From contig CAJUPY010000011.1 in assembly GCA_910588035.1 (NCBI GenBank), positions 9,315 to 73,314 on the forward strand: a DNA stretch of 64,000 nucleotides, read 5' to 3'. The position numbers and the translations under genes are program-made. This stretch comes from an uncultured Muribaculaceae bacterium. Lineage in GTDB: Bacteria > Bacteroidota > Bacteroidia > Bacteroidales > Muribaculaceae. This document shows positions 29,592 to 37,934 of this stretch, in pieces (the first letter of the stretch is position 1; every line of letters starts with the position of its first letter). Under the pieces are notes generated by a model, which saw only the letters and a list, made by a program, of their open reading frames with translations, ran no database searches and was not told the DNA's origin.

Positions 29592-30704
29592 TTATGGTTG
29601 CTGGTTGGGGTGAAGAACCTCGAAGCCGAACTGCGGCTTGAGAATCACACCTATATATTGGGCGACGTCGACGATGCAAGTCACATCATGTCCGGTCAGA
29701 ACCATGTCGATCTTGACATGAGTGTTGCGCGGCAACGACGGCAAATTGGGCAATTGGGCGGTGTAGGTGAAATCATCGCCGTCGACATTGACGACAATCG
29801 TGGCCGTATAATTTCCGTCGAACATCGTCTCCGGGAAATAGAGTGCCGGCGAGCCGGTTTTACCTTGCCCGTTCATCGGGGGAAACTCCCAGTTTATCTC
29901 AAACGGAACGTCGGCGGTCACGGCACCTTGCGGCACCTCGTAGGCCGTTATCATGCGGTCGGAGGCATCGGCCGGATATTTCGCCGGATCGTAGACCGTG
30001 TTGCGTGGGAAAAGATACTGGCAGTCGCCGATTTGATTGAATACGATTTTCTTAAGAGTTATGTCGCTTGTAGAGACAGGACTGACAACGGCCGAGAAGC
30101 TGAACTTGACCGTAGTGCGGGTGATGAACAACGTCTCATATTGATAGGTCGGCCCGTCGGTTCCGGGAGAGGGCATCTTGACCTCAATCTCGAAATGTTC
30201 GGCCATTGGAAGATAGCTCTGATTTCCTTCCGCGCTATTGTCAAACAAAGGCTTGCCCGGTTGCGTCTGAAGCGTTATCGCTTCAACCCCGGTGGCATCA
30301 AAACTTGAACCGGCGACAAACTTGGTGAAATCATAACCGGTCACCGACGCCTCGTTGGCGATCAGATAGATTTGCTTTTTCTCGCCGCCTTGAACTTTAA
30401 ACGAGACATAGTTGACATAGTCGGTCTCAGACTCCGAGTCGATTATATAGTTGTGCTCGACCTTTCCGTCGGGTCGAACGATGATGTAACGAAGGGTGTG
30501 GATCCTCTCGAAACGTGATGTCGGATCCTCGAAATAGGTTTCGTTTGCGCGTGTCAGCGCAGACAGCTGAGAATCGATCGTTTTAACCGAAATGACCATA
30601 TTGACCATTCCGTCGCCTGTGGCCACGGGGTCTTTATCCTTCTCACATGAGCAGAGCGAGATCAGGAGCATGATCAATGCAGTTATGTCCAGATGCTTCA
30701 GCAT
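29592..30704 (-). CDS. Fimbrillin-family minor subunit lipoprotein
   Basis: This 370-aa lipoprotein (lipobox SLCSC, Cys20) begins the mature part with a charged stretch, then shows fimbrillin-like blocks: NMVISVKTIDSQLSALTRAN (TRA a possible Arg-protease site), HTLRYIIVRPDGKVEHN, KKQIYLIANEASVTG and TRTTVKFSFSAVV. It lies 12 nt after the Mfa2-like gene and 25 nt before the DUF4906-like gene. A minor or tip-proximal subunit role is likely. It is smaller and more divergent than the Mfa1-like gene upstream. Confidence 0.75.
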   Translation of the reverse strand: MLKHLDITALIMLLISLCSCEKDKDPVATGDGMVNMVISVKTIDSQLSALTRANETYFEDPTSRFERIHTLRYIIVRPDGKVEHNYIIDSESETDYVNYVSFKVQGGEKKQIYLIANEASVTGYDFTKFVAGSSFDATGVEAITLQTQPGKPLFDNSAEGNQSYLPMAEHFEIEVKMPSPGTDGPTYQYETLFITRTTVKFSFSAVVSPVSTSDITLKKIVFNQIGDCQYLFPRNTVYDPAKYPADASDRMITAYEVPQGAVTADVPFEINWEFPPMNGQGKTGSPALYFPETMFDGNYTATIVVNVDGDDFTYTAQLPNLPSLPRNTHVKIDMVLTGHDVTCIVDVAQYIGVILKPQFGFEVLHPNQQP

Positions 30705-30716
30705 GGTTATGGTTTA

Positions 30717-31724
30717 TTAAAATTCGGCGTTGTTGAGTCTGACAGTCCAGTCGCGCACCTTTATGTGCACGGCCACCCATTTATATCGGCTGTCGAGAAT
30801 GAATATCATTGACCAGCGGCTTTCGCGGTCGAGAAACTCCTGCGAGGGCATAGAGGCCAATACATCGCTCTTGAGGGCCAGCAGGTAGTTGATAAGAGGA
30901 ATGTCGACAACGGTCTCATTGCCGTCGTGACGTGTGATTACAAGACGTGGCTTGTTTTCGGTTACGAGTCGCGGGAAACTCATCTCGGCGTAGGCCATGA
31001 CGAGCTCATCGTCTCTCTCGGTCAGTCCGGTCGAGACTTCTCCCTTGCTCCACGGTGTGTAGTCGGTGGGCGATGTGGCGATGACAGCGTTGTTCCAACC
31101 CATCAGGGTGTTGTCGTCGACGACTTTGAAATCAAAGTCAGCGGCTTTCAACGGCTCACCGTTCAACTGCTGCAGGACGACACGAAGGTTGTTGGTGTCT
31201 TTCATCATCGGGACCGTGTCACAGACATAGTCCATCGCGTCGGGTTTGACAGTGACATCGAGGTCACCGAAAAACAACGGATGCAGGTTCTTACCGACCT
31301 GATCGGGATTGAGTTCGACCTGAAGGTTGCTCAGCAGACTACCCGTTGTCGGTGTCTTGACGAACTCAAACGAACTTTTATCGCACTCCATACCTCCGTA
31401 TGCCACGAAGTGGTAGTCACCTTGCGGAAGGTCAATGGTCATCGAGTAGTGTTCGTCGGCCAGTGCAGCCGATGTTTCAGAACGCTTGCCGATGTAATTG
31501 CCGTTGCCGTCATAGATGAGCAGCGTCAGACAGTCGACCTGCGAGGGGAAAGCATTTGCAAACTCCAGATTGTAGTCATATCTGAAACGTAACACTACGC
31601 CCTGAGGACAGGGATCGAGATCTTCGTCAAATGCGTCGCACGACGACAATCCGACGATTGCCGGTGCCGCGAGAAGTGCGGCACCGACCAACCGGGATTG
31701 GAATATGGATTTGAAAAAGTTCAT
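30717..31724 (-). CDS. FimB/Mfa2-family fimbrial anchor lipoprotein
   Basis: FimB/Mfa2 proteins anchor type V fimbriae to the outer membrane and limit their length. This 335-aa protein has a signal peptide and lipobox (LSSCDAF, Cys29), then the classic family start DPCPQGVVLRFRYDYN, VDCLTLLIYDGNGNYI and GDYHFVAYGGM. A second domain includes LRVVLQQLNGEPL and NYLLALKSDVLASM. It ends in WTVRLNNAEF, almost the same terminal strand as the Mfa1-like protein next to it (WVVRVNNIEF). Gene order (after Mfa1, before minor subunits) agrees. Confidence 0.88.
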   Translation of the reverse strand: MNFFKSIFQSRLVGAALLAAPAIVGLSSCDAFDEDLDPCPQGVVLRFRYDYNLEFANAFPSQVDCLTLLIYDGNGNYIGKRSETSAALADEHYSMTIDLPQGDYHFVAYGGMECDKSSFEFVKTPTTGSLLSNLQVELNPDQVGKNLHPLFFGDLDVTVKPDAMDYVCDTVPMMKDTNNLRVVLQQLNGEPLKAADFDFKVVDDNTLMGWNNAVIATSPTDYTPWSKGEVSTGLTERDDELVMAYAEMSFPRLVTENKPRLVITRHDGNETVVDIPLINYLLALKSDVLASMPSQEFLDRESRWSMIFILDSRYKWVAVHIKVRDWTVRLNNAEF

Positions 31725-31752
31725 TTAGAAATGTTCTTTTACAAAATGTTTA

Positions 31753-33383
31753 TTAGAATTCAATGTTGTTTACGCGAACAACCCAGGGAAGAACGTGAAG
31801 CTCGACAGTGAACCATGTCTCGGGAGTTTCATTGGGTGTCGGAGGATTTTCGGGATCGGGATCGTCACCGGGTTTGCCGGGATGACCGTAGCGCATGATG
31901 TTGGTGACAGCGAGTTTGTAGACGTTGTTACGGACAGAAGCGAACTCCATCGGACCCATTACGTTGTTGTCACCGTTATTGTTGTGGCGGTTGTAGTAGC
32001 AGTAGTACATTGCATAGTCACCGTTGGCGTCAGCGCGATAGATGGTGATGTTGCTATCACCGTGGCCGAGAAGGTCACCGTTTGCGTCAACATTGTCAGC
32101 TACGGCAGCTTTTGCCCACTCTTCAGCGAGAGTAGAGACTTTGTTGTTCTCAATATATTTCTCGACAGCAGCCTTGTCACCGTAGAGAACGCCGTTGAGA
32201 GCGTAAAGCGGGCTCTTGGCTTCCATTGCGGCTTTGAGATCGTCGTTGCCTTCAGCAGCCTCGAGAACTGTCTTGAAGTAAACGCCGGTAGAGATGCCGT
32301 GAACCTGCTCATCGATTCCGAGAACGGTGTTCTCGGTAGCATAACGCCAGATGCGGTAGCCTGTCTTGTCGACACCCTCGCCGGCATTCCAGTTCTCGTC
32401 GTTATCCTCGTCATTGCCAAGAACAGACTCAACCGAGGTATAGGTCAAAGTTTCGAAGTCAAAACCGTCGACGAAAGTACCGTTGTTATTGAAGAAATAG
32501 GTGGCGGAGTTAGCCCAGACGGGGTTGAGTTTGAAAGCTTGGTTGGGGCTGACAACATAGTTGTTGGGAGTCTCCGGAGCGCAGATCACAGCATTTGCAG
32601 GATCAGTGTCTTTTGATGTGCGGGGAAGAACGTAGTATTCTTTCGCGATGTTGACCATTGCCATGCCTTTGAGAACAACGTTGGCCTTCACGGGAGCTGT
32701 TTCAGAAACCTCTTTGATCGGGTAAACGTTGTTGTTGGTGGCGCGGAAGTCAAAACGTGAAGAAACGCGCTCGATCTCAACGACACCGAGGTCAAACGGA
32801 TTATTCTCGTCATACTTTGACATTTCGCCTGAAACGGGAAGGCTTCTCGAAGTGATCGAATAGTTGGTCATGAAGAATGCTCTCTTGGCCCAGATAGCGG
32901 CCTTGTCGGCATCTTCGATCGACAGTGTTCCGTTTTCGAGAGCATCGGCGATATTGAGATTAGCGGGGCTGTTGGCAAAAGCGAAGACATAGACTCTCTC
33001 GCCCGCACGCTCAACGAGTTCAGATGACTGGAACTTCAGGTTATAAGCGATGTGGTTGGGAGCATGTGTGCCGCCGACAGATGAAGGCGTACCGTCGGCC
33101 TGAGCGAGGAGGCTGTAACGTCCGTTTTCGAGAACTGCGAGAACGACTTTAACGCCCTGCACGTTGTTCTCATAATCTTGACCGATCTCAAAACCGCTGT
33201 CTGAGTTGGTGTTTCCGTCGGGAGTGACAGTGGCGCTACGGCCCTGGGCAGCTGCAGAGTCAAGGTAGAATAGAAATCACCTTTTGACTCTTCTCCGGGC
33301 ATGTTGGGCTCGTCGTTGTTGCTGCATGAGAACATCATGCCGGCAAGAGCGATGCCGCAGAAAAGTTTAGAAAATGTGTTCAT
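31753..33383 (-). pseudogene. Mfa1-like major fimbrillin, interrupted by a frameshift
   Basis: Two overlapping frames together make one fimbrillin of about 540 aa. The first (33383 to 33036) gives the signal peptide and lipobox (AGMMFSCSNNDE, Cys20) and the family start GDFYSTLTLQLP, then turns to non-family sequence. The second, open from about 33274 and continuing to 31753, resumes with AQGRSATVTPDGN, GFEIGQDYENNVQGVKVVLAV, VYVFAFANSP and the C-terminal ELHVLPWVVRVNNIEF. The shift needed is equivalent to stepping back one base, near 33241-33255. The downstream part has no signal peptide and no ATG at its head, so these are not two genes. Causes could be mutation, phase variation, a programmed shift or an assembly error; no classic slippery heptamer is visible. 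As read, no surface pilin would be made. Confidence 0.8.
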
Positions 33384-33421
33384 AAAAAATTAATTAATAG
33401 ATGGTTATTATTTAATGTTGG

Positions 33422-34858
33422 TTATTCAAGATCGATGAGGAATCCTCCGTTGGCCCGGTTGATCAGTCTGACAGCCTCAAGTGCCTCGGCGGAATGTGCA
33501 ACTCCGGCTGTGTTGGCGGTCTCGAACTGACGTTCCGCCTTGCCGTATTCTCCCTGAAGGGCGGCGAGCACACCTCGTGAATATTCCGCATCGGCCGAAT
33601 CACCGGCTTTTGCCAGATAGTTGGCGGCCGACTTATATTCACCACGGCTCATTGCTACGTTGGCCGCATTGAGGTTGGCCGTAGCGTTGTCGGGATTGTA
33701 TTTGACCGCCATTTCTATGACGTCGTTATACTCGGGCGATCCGACCGGCATGCTCATGGCTGCGCGGTAAAATTCGCCTACATTGAGCTTCGACGGTTCT
33801 GTTTTCATCACACGCATGATCTCCTCGACTGTCGTGAACGAACGGATTCGATATTCGATGCGGTAGTCTGAGTGACGCAGCCACGGATAGATGTTTGCCA
33901 GAATGTAGGCATAGTCTACCGGAAAATCAACTTTCAGCTTGCGGTCTTTGGCGTCGGGTTCGAGATCAGAGTCGATCACATCGAGAATTGCCTGACGGTT
34001 TATCAGAGTCGATTTCTCGATTGTCTCGCGAAGTCCCTCCCAGTCTTCAGGCTCAGAGGCCGTCTTGATGAAATCGGGACCGAAATGATAGAGCGACTCG
34101 ACATAGTCTTTGAGTGTAGCGGTTCGGCCCGTTGCCAGACGAACGTTGTTTGCATAGCTGCCTTCAGGCGAGGCGAAACCTTTGATGAAAATCGAGGTTA
34201 TCGTGATGTCCGGATCGTTTTTGACCGAATCGATCGTGTTGGTGATCTTGGCCAGCTCTATCGGGTTGTTCATGTAGTTGGGATACATCTCGGTGCGGTT
34301 CACCGGGAAGTTGACGTAGGCACGACGTTTCAGTTCGCCTACCTTGACCGAGTCGCCGAGGGGGGTCACATAGTTGAACACCGGCTCATATTCGGGCTTG
34401 GTCAACCGGGCGATCGGTTTCGACCATGAGGTGATGTCACAGCAATTGCGCATCTCGACATTGATTTTCACCCTTGATTTCTCAATCCACGGCTCATCGC
34501 CGGCAGAAGCTGAATAGGCTATCGTCTCTTTCTCTCCGCCGCGATACATCGGGGTCTGACCGAGATCATTGTCGCGCAGGTGCCCGTAATAGAGATTACG
34601 GCCGGCGATTATGACCGACTCAAGCATGATGCTGTCGGTTCCGTCGGGAGCGACGAAAACGGGAGTGAGGGTATATTCACGGTCTTTGGTGGGGTTGACC
34701 GATTTCACATCGAGAGTCATCGACATGTTGACTCTCGAGCCGTCGCGGCTGATTTTAAGATCGTTGACAGGAACATTCACCTGAACCGGTGCCTCAGAAA
34801 AAGCTGCCGGCGAAACGAATGCCGTTGCCAACAGTGCTGCTACAAGTGCTTTATTCAT
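33422..34858 (-). CDS. DUF3868/OmpA-like fimbria-associated protein
   Basis: This 478-aa exported protein (signal peptide MNKALVAALLATAFVSPAAF) has an N-terminal beta-rich domain (about 25-190; DLKISRDGSRVNMSMTLDV, TPVFVAPDGTDSIML) typical of DUF3868 proteins, an OmpA-like peptidoglycan-binding region (about 215-270; IKGFASPEGSYANNVRLATG), and TPR-like repeats at the C-terminus (about 375-465; NPDNATANLNAANVAMSRG). Such proteins regularly accompany DUF3575 and Mfa1 genes. The role is probably a periplasmic or outer-membrane scaffold linking fimbriae to the envelope (inference). Confidence 0.8.
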   Translation of the reverse strand: MNKALVAALLATAFVSPAAFSEAPVQVNVPVNDLKISRDGSRVNMSMTLDVKSVNPTKDREYTLTPVFVAPDGTDSIMLESVIIAGRNLYYGHLRDNDLGQTPMYRGGEKETIAYSASAGDEPWIEKSRVKINVEMRNCCDITSWSKPIARLTKPEYEPVFNYVTPLGDSVKVGELKRRAYVNFPVNRTEMYPNYMNNPIELAKITNTIDSVKNDPDITITSIFIKGFASPEGSYANNVRLATGRTATLKDYVESLYHFGPDFIKTASEPEDWEGLRETIEKSTLINRQAILDVIDSDLEPDAKDRKLKVDFPVDYAYILANIYPWLRHSDYRIEYRIRSFTTVEEIMRVMKTEPSKLNVGEFYRAAMSMPVGSPEYNDVIEMAVKYNPDNATANLNAANVAMSRGEYKSAANYLAKAGDSADAEYSRGVLAALQGEYGKAERQFETANTAGVAHSAEALEAVRLINRANGGFLIDLE

Positions 34859-34885
34859 ATTGAGATATTGAATCAGGTTAAATGA

Positions 34886-35470
34886 TCAGAATACGTAAAC
34901 GAGGTTGACAGCGAGTTTTGTCGGTCCGAAGTAGTTGTGGTGACCGCTCTCGAGCTTGGTTCCGCAAACCGCACACGGATAACGGTCATAGCGGGTGTAG
35001 GTCCAGCCGAGACCTATCTCTGCCTCAAGGTTCCAATGGCGCGAGAGAATCCAGTCATAGCCATAGACAACTCCGGCTCCGGCAAACCAACCCTGATAGC
35101 GAGTGTCCTTCAGTTTCGAGAAATCTGTGCCAAGCATCTTGAAATCGAGGTCTACATTGCCGATATTGTACTGGCCGCCGAGAAGGTGACCGCCGACAAA
35201 ATGTCCTGCGAACCTGTTACAGAACCAATAGCGCATCTCCGGCTGCAACACGTAGTTACGCCATTGTTTACCCCCGGAAAACTTCCAAAGGTTGAGATTT
35301 GCAGACATGTCAAATGTCCACTTGGGGGCTACTGCCGTCTCGACCGCGACATTGGCGTTTGCCGTCAGGTCATAGAGCAGGTTCGTCTTGATTACCGTCG
35401 TCTGTGCCATGAGCGACACAGTTGCCGAAAGCATAACGATAAATGTGGCTAACAGTTTACGTGTTACCAT
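34886..35470 (-). CDS. DUF3575 outer-membrane protein, first gene of fimbrial operon
   Basis: This 194-aa protein has a signal peptide (about 1-22, ending SLMAQ) and then repeated amphipathic strands with many Tyr/Trp: TVIKTNLLYDLTANANVAVE, MRYWFCNRFAGHFVGGHL, GAGVVYGYDWILSRHWNLEAE, ending KLAVNLVYVF. Short motif runs like these and the aromatic C-terminus fit a small outer-membrane beta-barrel of the DUF3575 family, which lies at the head of Mfa-type operons. CAVC near the C-terminus could form a disulfide. Its promoter region contains a G10 run (see 35643-35676). Confidence 0.82.
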   Translation of the reverse strand: MVTRKLLATFIVMLSATVSLMAQTTVIKTNLLYDLTANANVAVETAVAPKWTFDMSANLNLWKFSGGKQWRNYVLQPEMRYWFCNRFAGHFVGGHLLGGQYNIGNVDLDFKMLGTDFSKLKDTRYQGWFAGAGVVYGYDWILSRHWNLEAEIGLGWTYTRYDRYPCAVCGTKLESGHHNYFGPTKLAVNLVYVF

Positions 35471-35504
35471 GTTGTAATTACACTAAAATATATTACACAT
35501 AGAA

Positions 35505-35570
35505 ACACCATACATTGCATGGGAGAATACACTACATATCAACACATGATAGTATGGTGTCCTACATTGC
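35505..35570 (-). repeat. Inverted and direct repeats in the fimbrial operon leader
   Basis: ACACCATAC (35505-35513) is inverted as GTATGGTGT (35552-35560), 38 nt apart, and TACATTGC occurs directly repeated at 35511-35518 and 35563-35570. They lie between the -7 box at 35643 and ATG 35470, so they would be in the transcript leader and could form a stem. Confidence 0.5.
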
Positions 35571-35642
35571 TACTAAAATTGCGTGTGTTTATTTACTTGG
35601 TTTTATAATTTTTGGCAAATTTAAATGCTTTTTTTCTATCTT

Positions 35643-35676
35643 CAAAATTATTTTTACATAAATTTACCCCCCCCCC
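35643..35676 (-). promoter_or_regulatory. Fimbrial operon promoter with a ten-G tract
   Basis: On the minus strand TAATTTTG (35643-35650) matches the -7 box exactly. Upstream, a run of ten G (plus-strand C at 35667-35676) occupies the place where the -33 element would sit, 16 bp from the -7 box. Changes in run length would change spacing to any upstream element, the hallmark of slippage-based phase variation. The leader would be about 165 nt. Confidence 0.6.
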
Positions 35677-35757
35677 GTTTATAACTCATTGATTTTCAGT
35701 TGATTATTTTTGCGGTCAAAAAAGTTGCGTTTTGTTACATTTCTATTACAGGAATTA

Positions 35758-37548
35758 TCAGCACGCAAATCCGAGTCTACGTTGCCTGATCACAAGAGAC
35801 GGGGCAGGCACAGGAACATCGTCGGCTGTGACCGTCGTGAGCTGTTCGACTGTGGGCTCATCGATCTTGGCGAGACGGTTTGCCATGGCGGGGAAAATTC
35901 GTGTTTCAATCAGGGAGACAACGTGACGCGCGTTGCCGAATTTCTCATCGCGCGCTTCATAATCGCTCGTCAGCAGCGTCTCGATCTTGGTTCTCGCGCC
36001 CTCCGTAAGCACAAAATCGTTGGCATTGAAATAGCGCATCGCGATTTCAGTCAGTTCCTCAGCCGTAAAGTCCTCGAAATGATAGAAATTAGACTCCGGA
36101 ATACGCGATTTCAATCCGGGATTCATGTCAAACATCCGCTTCATCGGTTCGCTATATCCGGCAAGAATCACCATTATGTCACGCTGTGTCTCATCGGCAA
36201 GCAGAGTGAGCAGACCATCGATCACATCGCGCCCGGGATCTTTCGGATCTTCAGGAACATTGAGTTGATATGCCTCGTCTATAAACAGAATGCCTCCTCC
36301 GGCTTCCTCGATTGCGTTACGGAGATTCTCAAACGTGGAGTCATAGTAGCGTCCGACAAGGTTTGACCGTTCGCGAACAACGACATGGCCTTTGGAAAGC
36401 ACACCGGCCCCTCTGAGAAGTTTTCCCATGATCTTGGCAACGGTGGTCTTGCCGGTTCCCGGCGAACCGAGAAACATTGAGTGGAGCATGGCCGGTTTGA
36501 CCTTCAGAGATGCCTTGCCACGCAAAACGTTGAGTCGGGTCATGTTGGCATATGTCGTGATTTTGCCGCGCACCGATGTGAGACCGACCATCATGTCGAG
36601 CTGGCGGCGTGCCTCGGCCTCTTCTGCGAGTTCGCCATCTTTGATTGCACGTTCCATAGCCCTGGCGGCGGCACCCTCATCTCCGACAGCACGGTTCAGG
36701 CGTTCGCGCCAAAGGTCATAGCCGGAGATGCGGTCATAATCTCTGACGGCCGAACAGTCATCACCTGAATAACGCCCGGAGACAGAGGCTCCGTCGGCAT
36801 TGAAAATCACAGAAGCGATTGCGTGGCCGAAAAGACAGACCTCGCCATAGACGATGCCACAGAGACCTTCATCTATCTGCGTTGAGACAACAAAGTCGGG
36901 TTTCTGCACAACAGAGCATTGCGCATCAAACTGTTTTCCGTCTCCGTTGACATAGCGGAAGGTGAATTCGGGCATTCTCAAATTTGACGGATAGGTCGAT
37001 TCGAAACCAAACTTCAGCTGCAACGACGTGTCGCTGTCACATGGAATGTTGCAATAATCGACGCCGTCAACCGAAAGCGAGGCGTTTAACCGCCGGAAAT
37101 AGCCGTGAGGCAAACGTTCATATCGATAGAACAAAATCGGTGTCGAAACCTCGAGTTCATCTGACTCGGTGTCTCTGATCTCGACAATGTAGCTGCACGT
37201 AGGGTCGACCATGTCTGATTTCAATATCAGGTCGATTCGTTCGGTGACAGCTTCGGTAGCACTGTCGATGCGAAGTGTGAAAGAGCGTGATGTGACGGTC
37301 TCGTTGGTATCGACATTGACCAGATCGGCTCTGAACGAACCATGCGCGGTTCGGTGTCGCGATGTAGCGAAAGTCAGATTGGTGGCTGTCAGCGCGAGAG
37401 CGATTCCGCGCATCTTGCCGAAAAGAATGAAGTCGTGGCGTTTGGAGAAATAGATGAATCCCGGATAGCTGTTCGCCACACGGCTCGACGGGTCATAGGG
37501 TTGAACAAGGAGAGAGTCAATCGAAATATTTGTCTTTTTTATTGTCAT
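35758..37548 (-). CDS. AAA+ ATPase of the CbbX/SpoVK type with a novel N-terminal domain
   Basis: The C-terminal half (about 300-596) is an AAA+ domain: Walker A GSPGTGKTT (near 360), Walker B ILFIDEAYQL, a VILAGYSEPMKRMFDMNPGL sensor segment split over strands, SRIPESNFYHFEDF with the likely arginine finger, and a helical lid (ARHVVSLIE). MVGLTSVRGKI before the domain is typical of CbbX/SpoVK/EccA relatives, hexameric remodelling ATPases. The first 300 residues form a beta-rich region (probable repeated sandwiches; FTLRIDSATEAVTERIDLIL, FKFGFESTYP-like) I do not recognise. No signal peptide, so cytoplasmic. No operon partner lies downstream; the partner it remodels is unknown. Confidence 0.85.
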   Translation of the reverse strand: MTIKKTNISIDSLLVQPYDPSSRVANSYPGFIYFSKRHDFILFGKMRGIALALTATNLTFATSRHRTAHGSFRADLVNVDTNETVTSRSFTLRIDSATEAVTERIDLILKSDMVDPTCSYIVEIRDTESDELEVSTPILFYRYERLPHGYFRRLNASLSVDGVDYCNIPCDSDTSLQLKFGFESTYPSNLRMPEFTFRYVNGDGKQFDAQCSVVQKPDFVVSTQIDEGLCGIVYGEVCLFGHAIASVIFNADGASVSGRYSGDDCSAVRDYDRISGYDLWRERLNRAVGDEGAAARAMERAIKDGELAEEAEARRQLDMMVGLTSVRGKITTYANMTRLNVLRGKASLKVKPAMLHSMFLGSPGTGKTTVAKIMGKLLRGAGVLSKGHVVVRERSNLVGRYYDSTFENLRNAIEEAGGGILFIDEAYQLNVPEDPKDPGRDVIDGLLTLLADETQRDIMVILAGYSEPMKRMFDMNPGLKSRIPESNFYHFEDFTAEELTEIAMRYFNANDFVLTEGARTKIETLLTSDYEARDEKFGNARHVVSLIETRIFPAMANRLAKIDEPTVEQLTTVTADDVPVPAPSLVIRQRRLGFAC

Positions 37549-37551
37549 AGT

Positions 37552-37668
37552 CTATACAGTTTTAATTATTGGATAAAATAAAAAAACATGAACCACCGTC
37601 TCAGGCCTTCCTGAAACCGGCTGTCCACGCTGCAAAATGTCAATGTGCTCTGCAATCGTTGCCATCAT
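37552..37668 (-). CDS. Possible 38-aa leader ORF upstream of the AAA+ ATPase
   Basis: ATG 37668 opens a 38-codon frame beginning MMATIAEHIDILQRGQPV and ending at TAG 37552, only 3 nt before the ATPase start codon. It also overlaps the stop of a preceding short frame (37665-37772) by ATGA. Such tight spacing favours translational coupling, but the length is short enough for chance. The peptide has no recognisable domain. Confidence 0.3.
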   Translation of the reverse strand: MMATIAEHIDILQRGQPVSGRPETVVHVFLFYPIIKTV

Positions 37669-37772
37669 GACGGTCCGGTCAGGACACACCACGGGCTGTG
37701 AACGGCATTGTCGCGATTAATTTTGAAGATTAAATCAGACACCGGCACTACCGCCGCAACCTTGTCGGCCAC
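37665..37772 (-). CDS. Possible 35-aa leader ORF (GTG start)
   Basis: From GTG 37772 the frame reads VADKVAAVVPVSDLIF and continues through HSPWCVLTGPS to TGA 37665, whose bases overlap the ATG of the next short frame. It lies in an unusually GC-rich block inside an A/T-rich intergenic region. It could equally be part of a structured RNA leader. Confidence 0.22.
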   Translation of the reverse strand: MADKVAAVVPVSDLIFKINRDNAVHSPWCVLTGPS

Positions 37773-37850
37773 GGATAATCACGTTTGATTATTGATTGCT
37801 GGAGCTTCATTTTTTAAAACTGTATATTACGTTTTGTGTGAATTACGACG

Positions 37851-37858
37851 CAAATATA
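37851..37858 (-). promoter_or_regulatory. -7 box for the AAA+ ATPase transcript
   Basis: Minus-strand TATATTTG matches TAnnTTTG exactly. It would give a leader of about 295 nt before ATG 37548, spanning the two short frames and a stable hairpin at 37598-37617 whose only non-Watson-Crick pair is G-U in the minus-strand RNA. Confidence 0.5.
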
Positions 37859-37860
37859 AT

Positions 37861-37918
37861 AAACAGCTTCCGATATCACCAAATTTTTTCGCAAAAATCT
37901 GAATACCGGAAGCTGTTT
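37861..37918 (-). terminator. Terminator of the TlpA-like gene
   Basis: CGGAAGCTGTTT (37907-37918) pairs perfectly with AAACAGCTTCCG (37861-37872) across a 34-nt loop; on the minus strand the second arm runs into TTATTATATTTG. It lies 16 nt after the stop at 37935. Confidence 0.6.
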
Positions 37919-37934
37919 CAATGTTTTTTGAAGA

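Noticed and set aside
31795..32616. 273-codon plus-strand ORF opposite the Mfa1-like gene
   Set aside because: Antisense shadow of a recognised fimbrillin; no domain.
37590..37800. A known structured RNA (SRP RNA, 6S RNA, tmRNA or RNase P RNA) in the GC-rich leader
   Set aside because: The diagnostic conserved sequences of these RNAs are absent.
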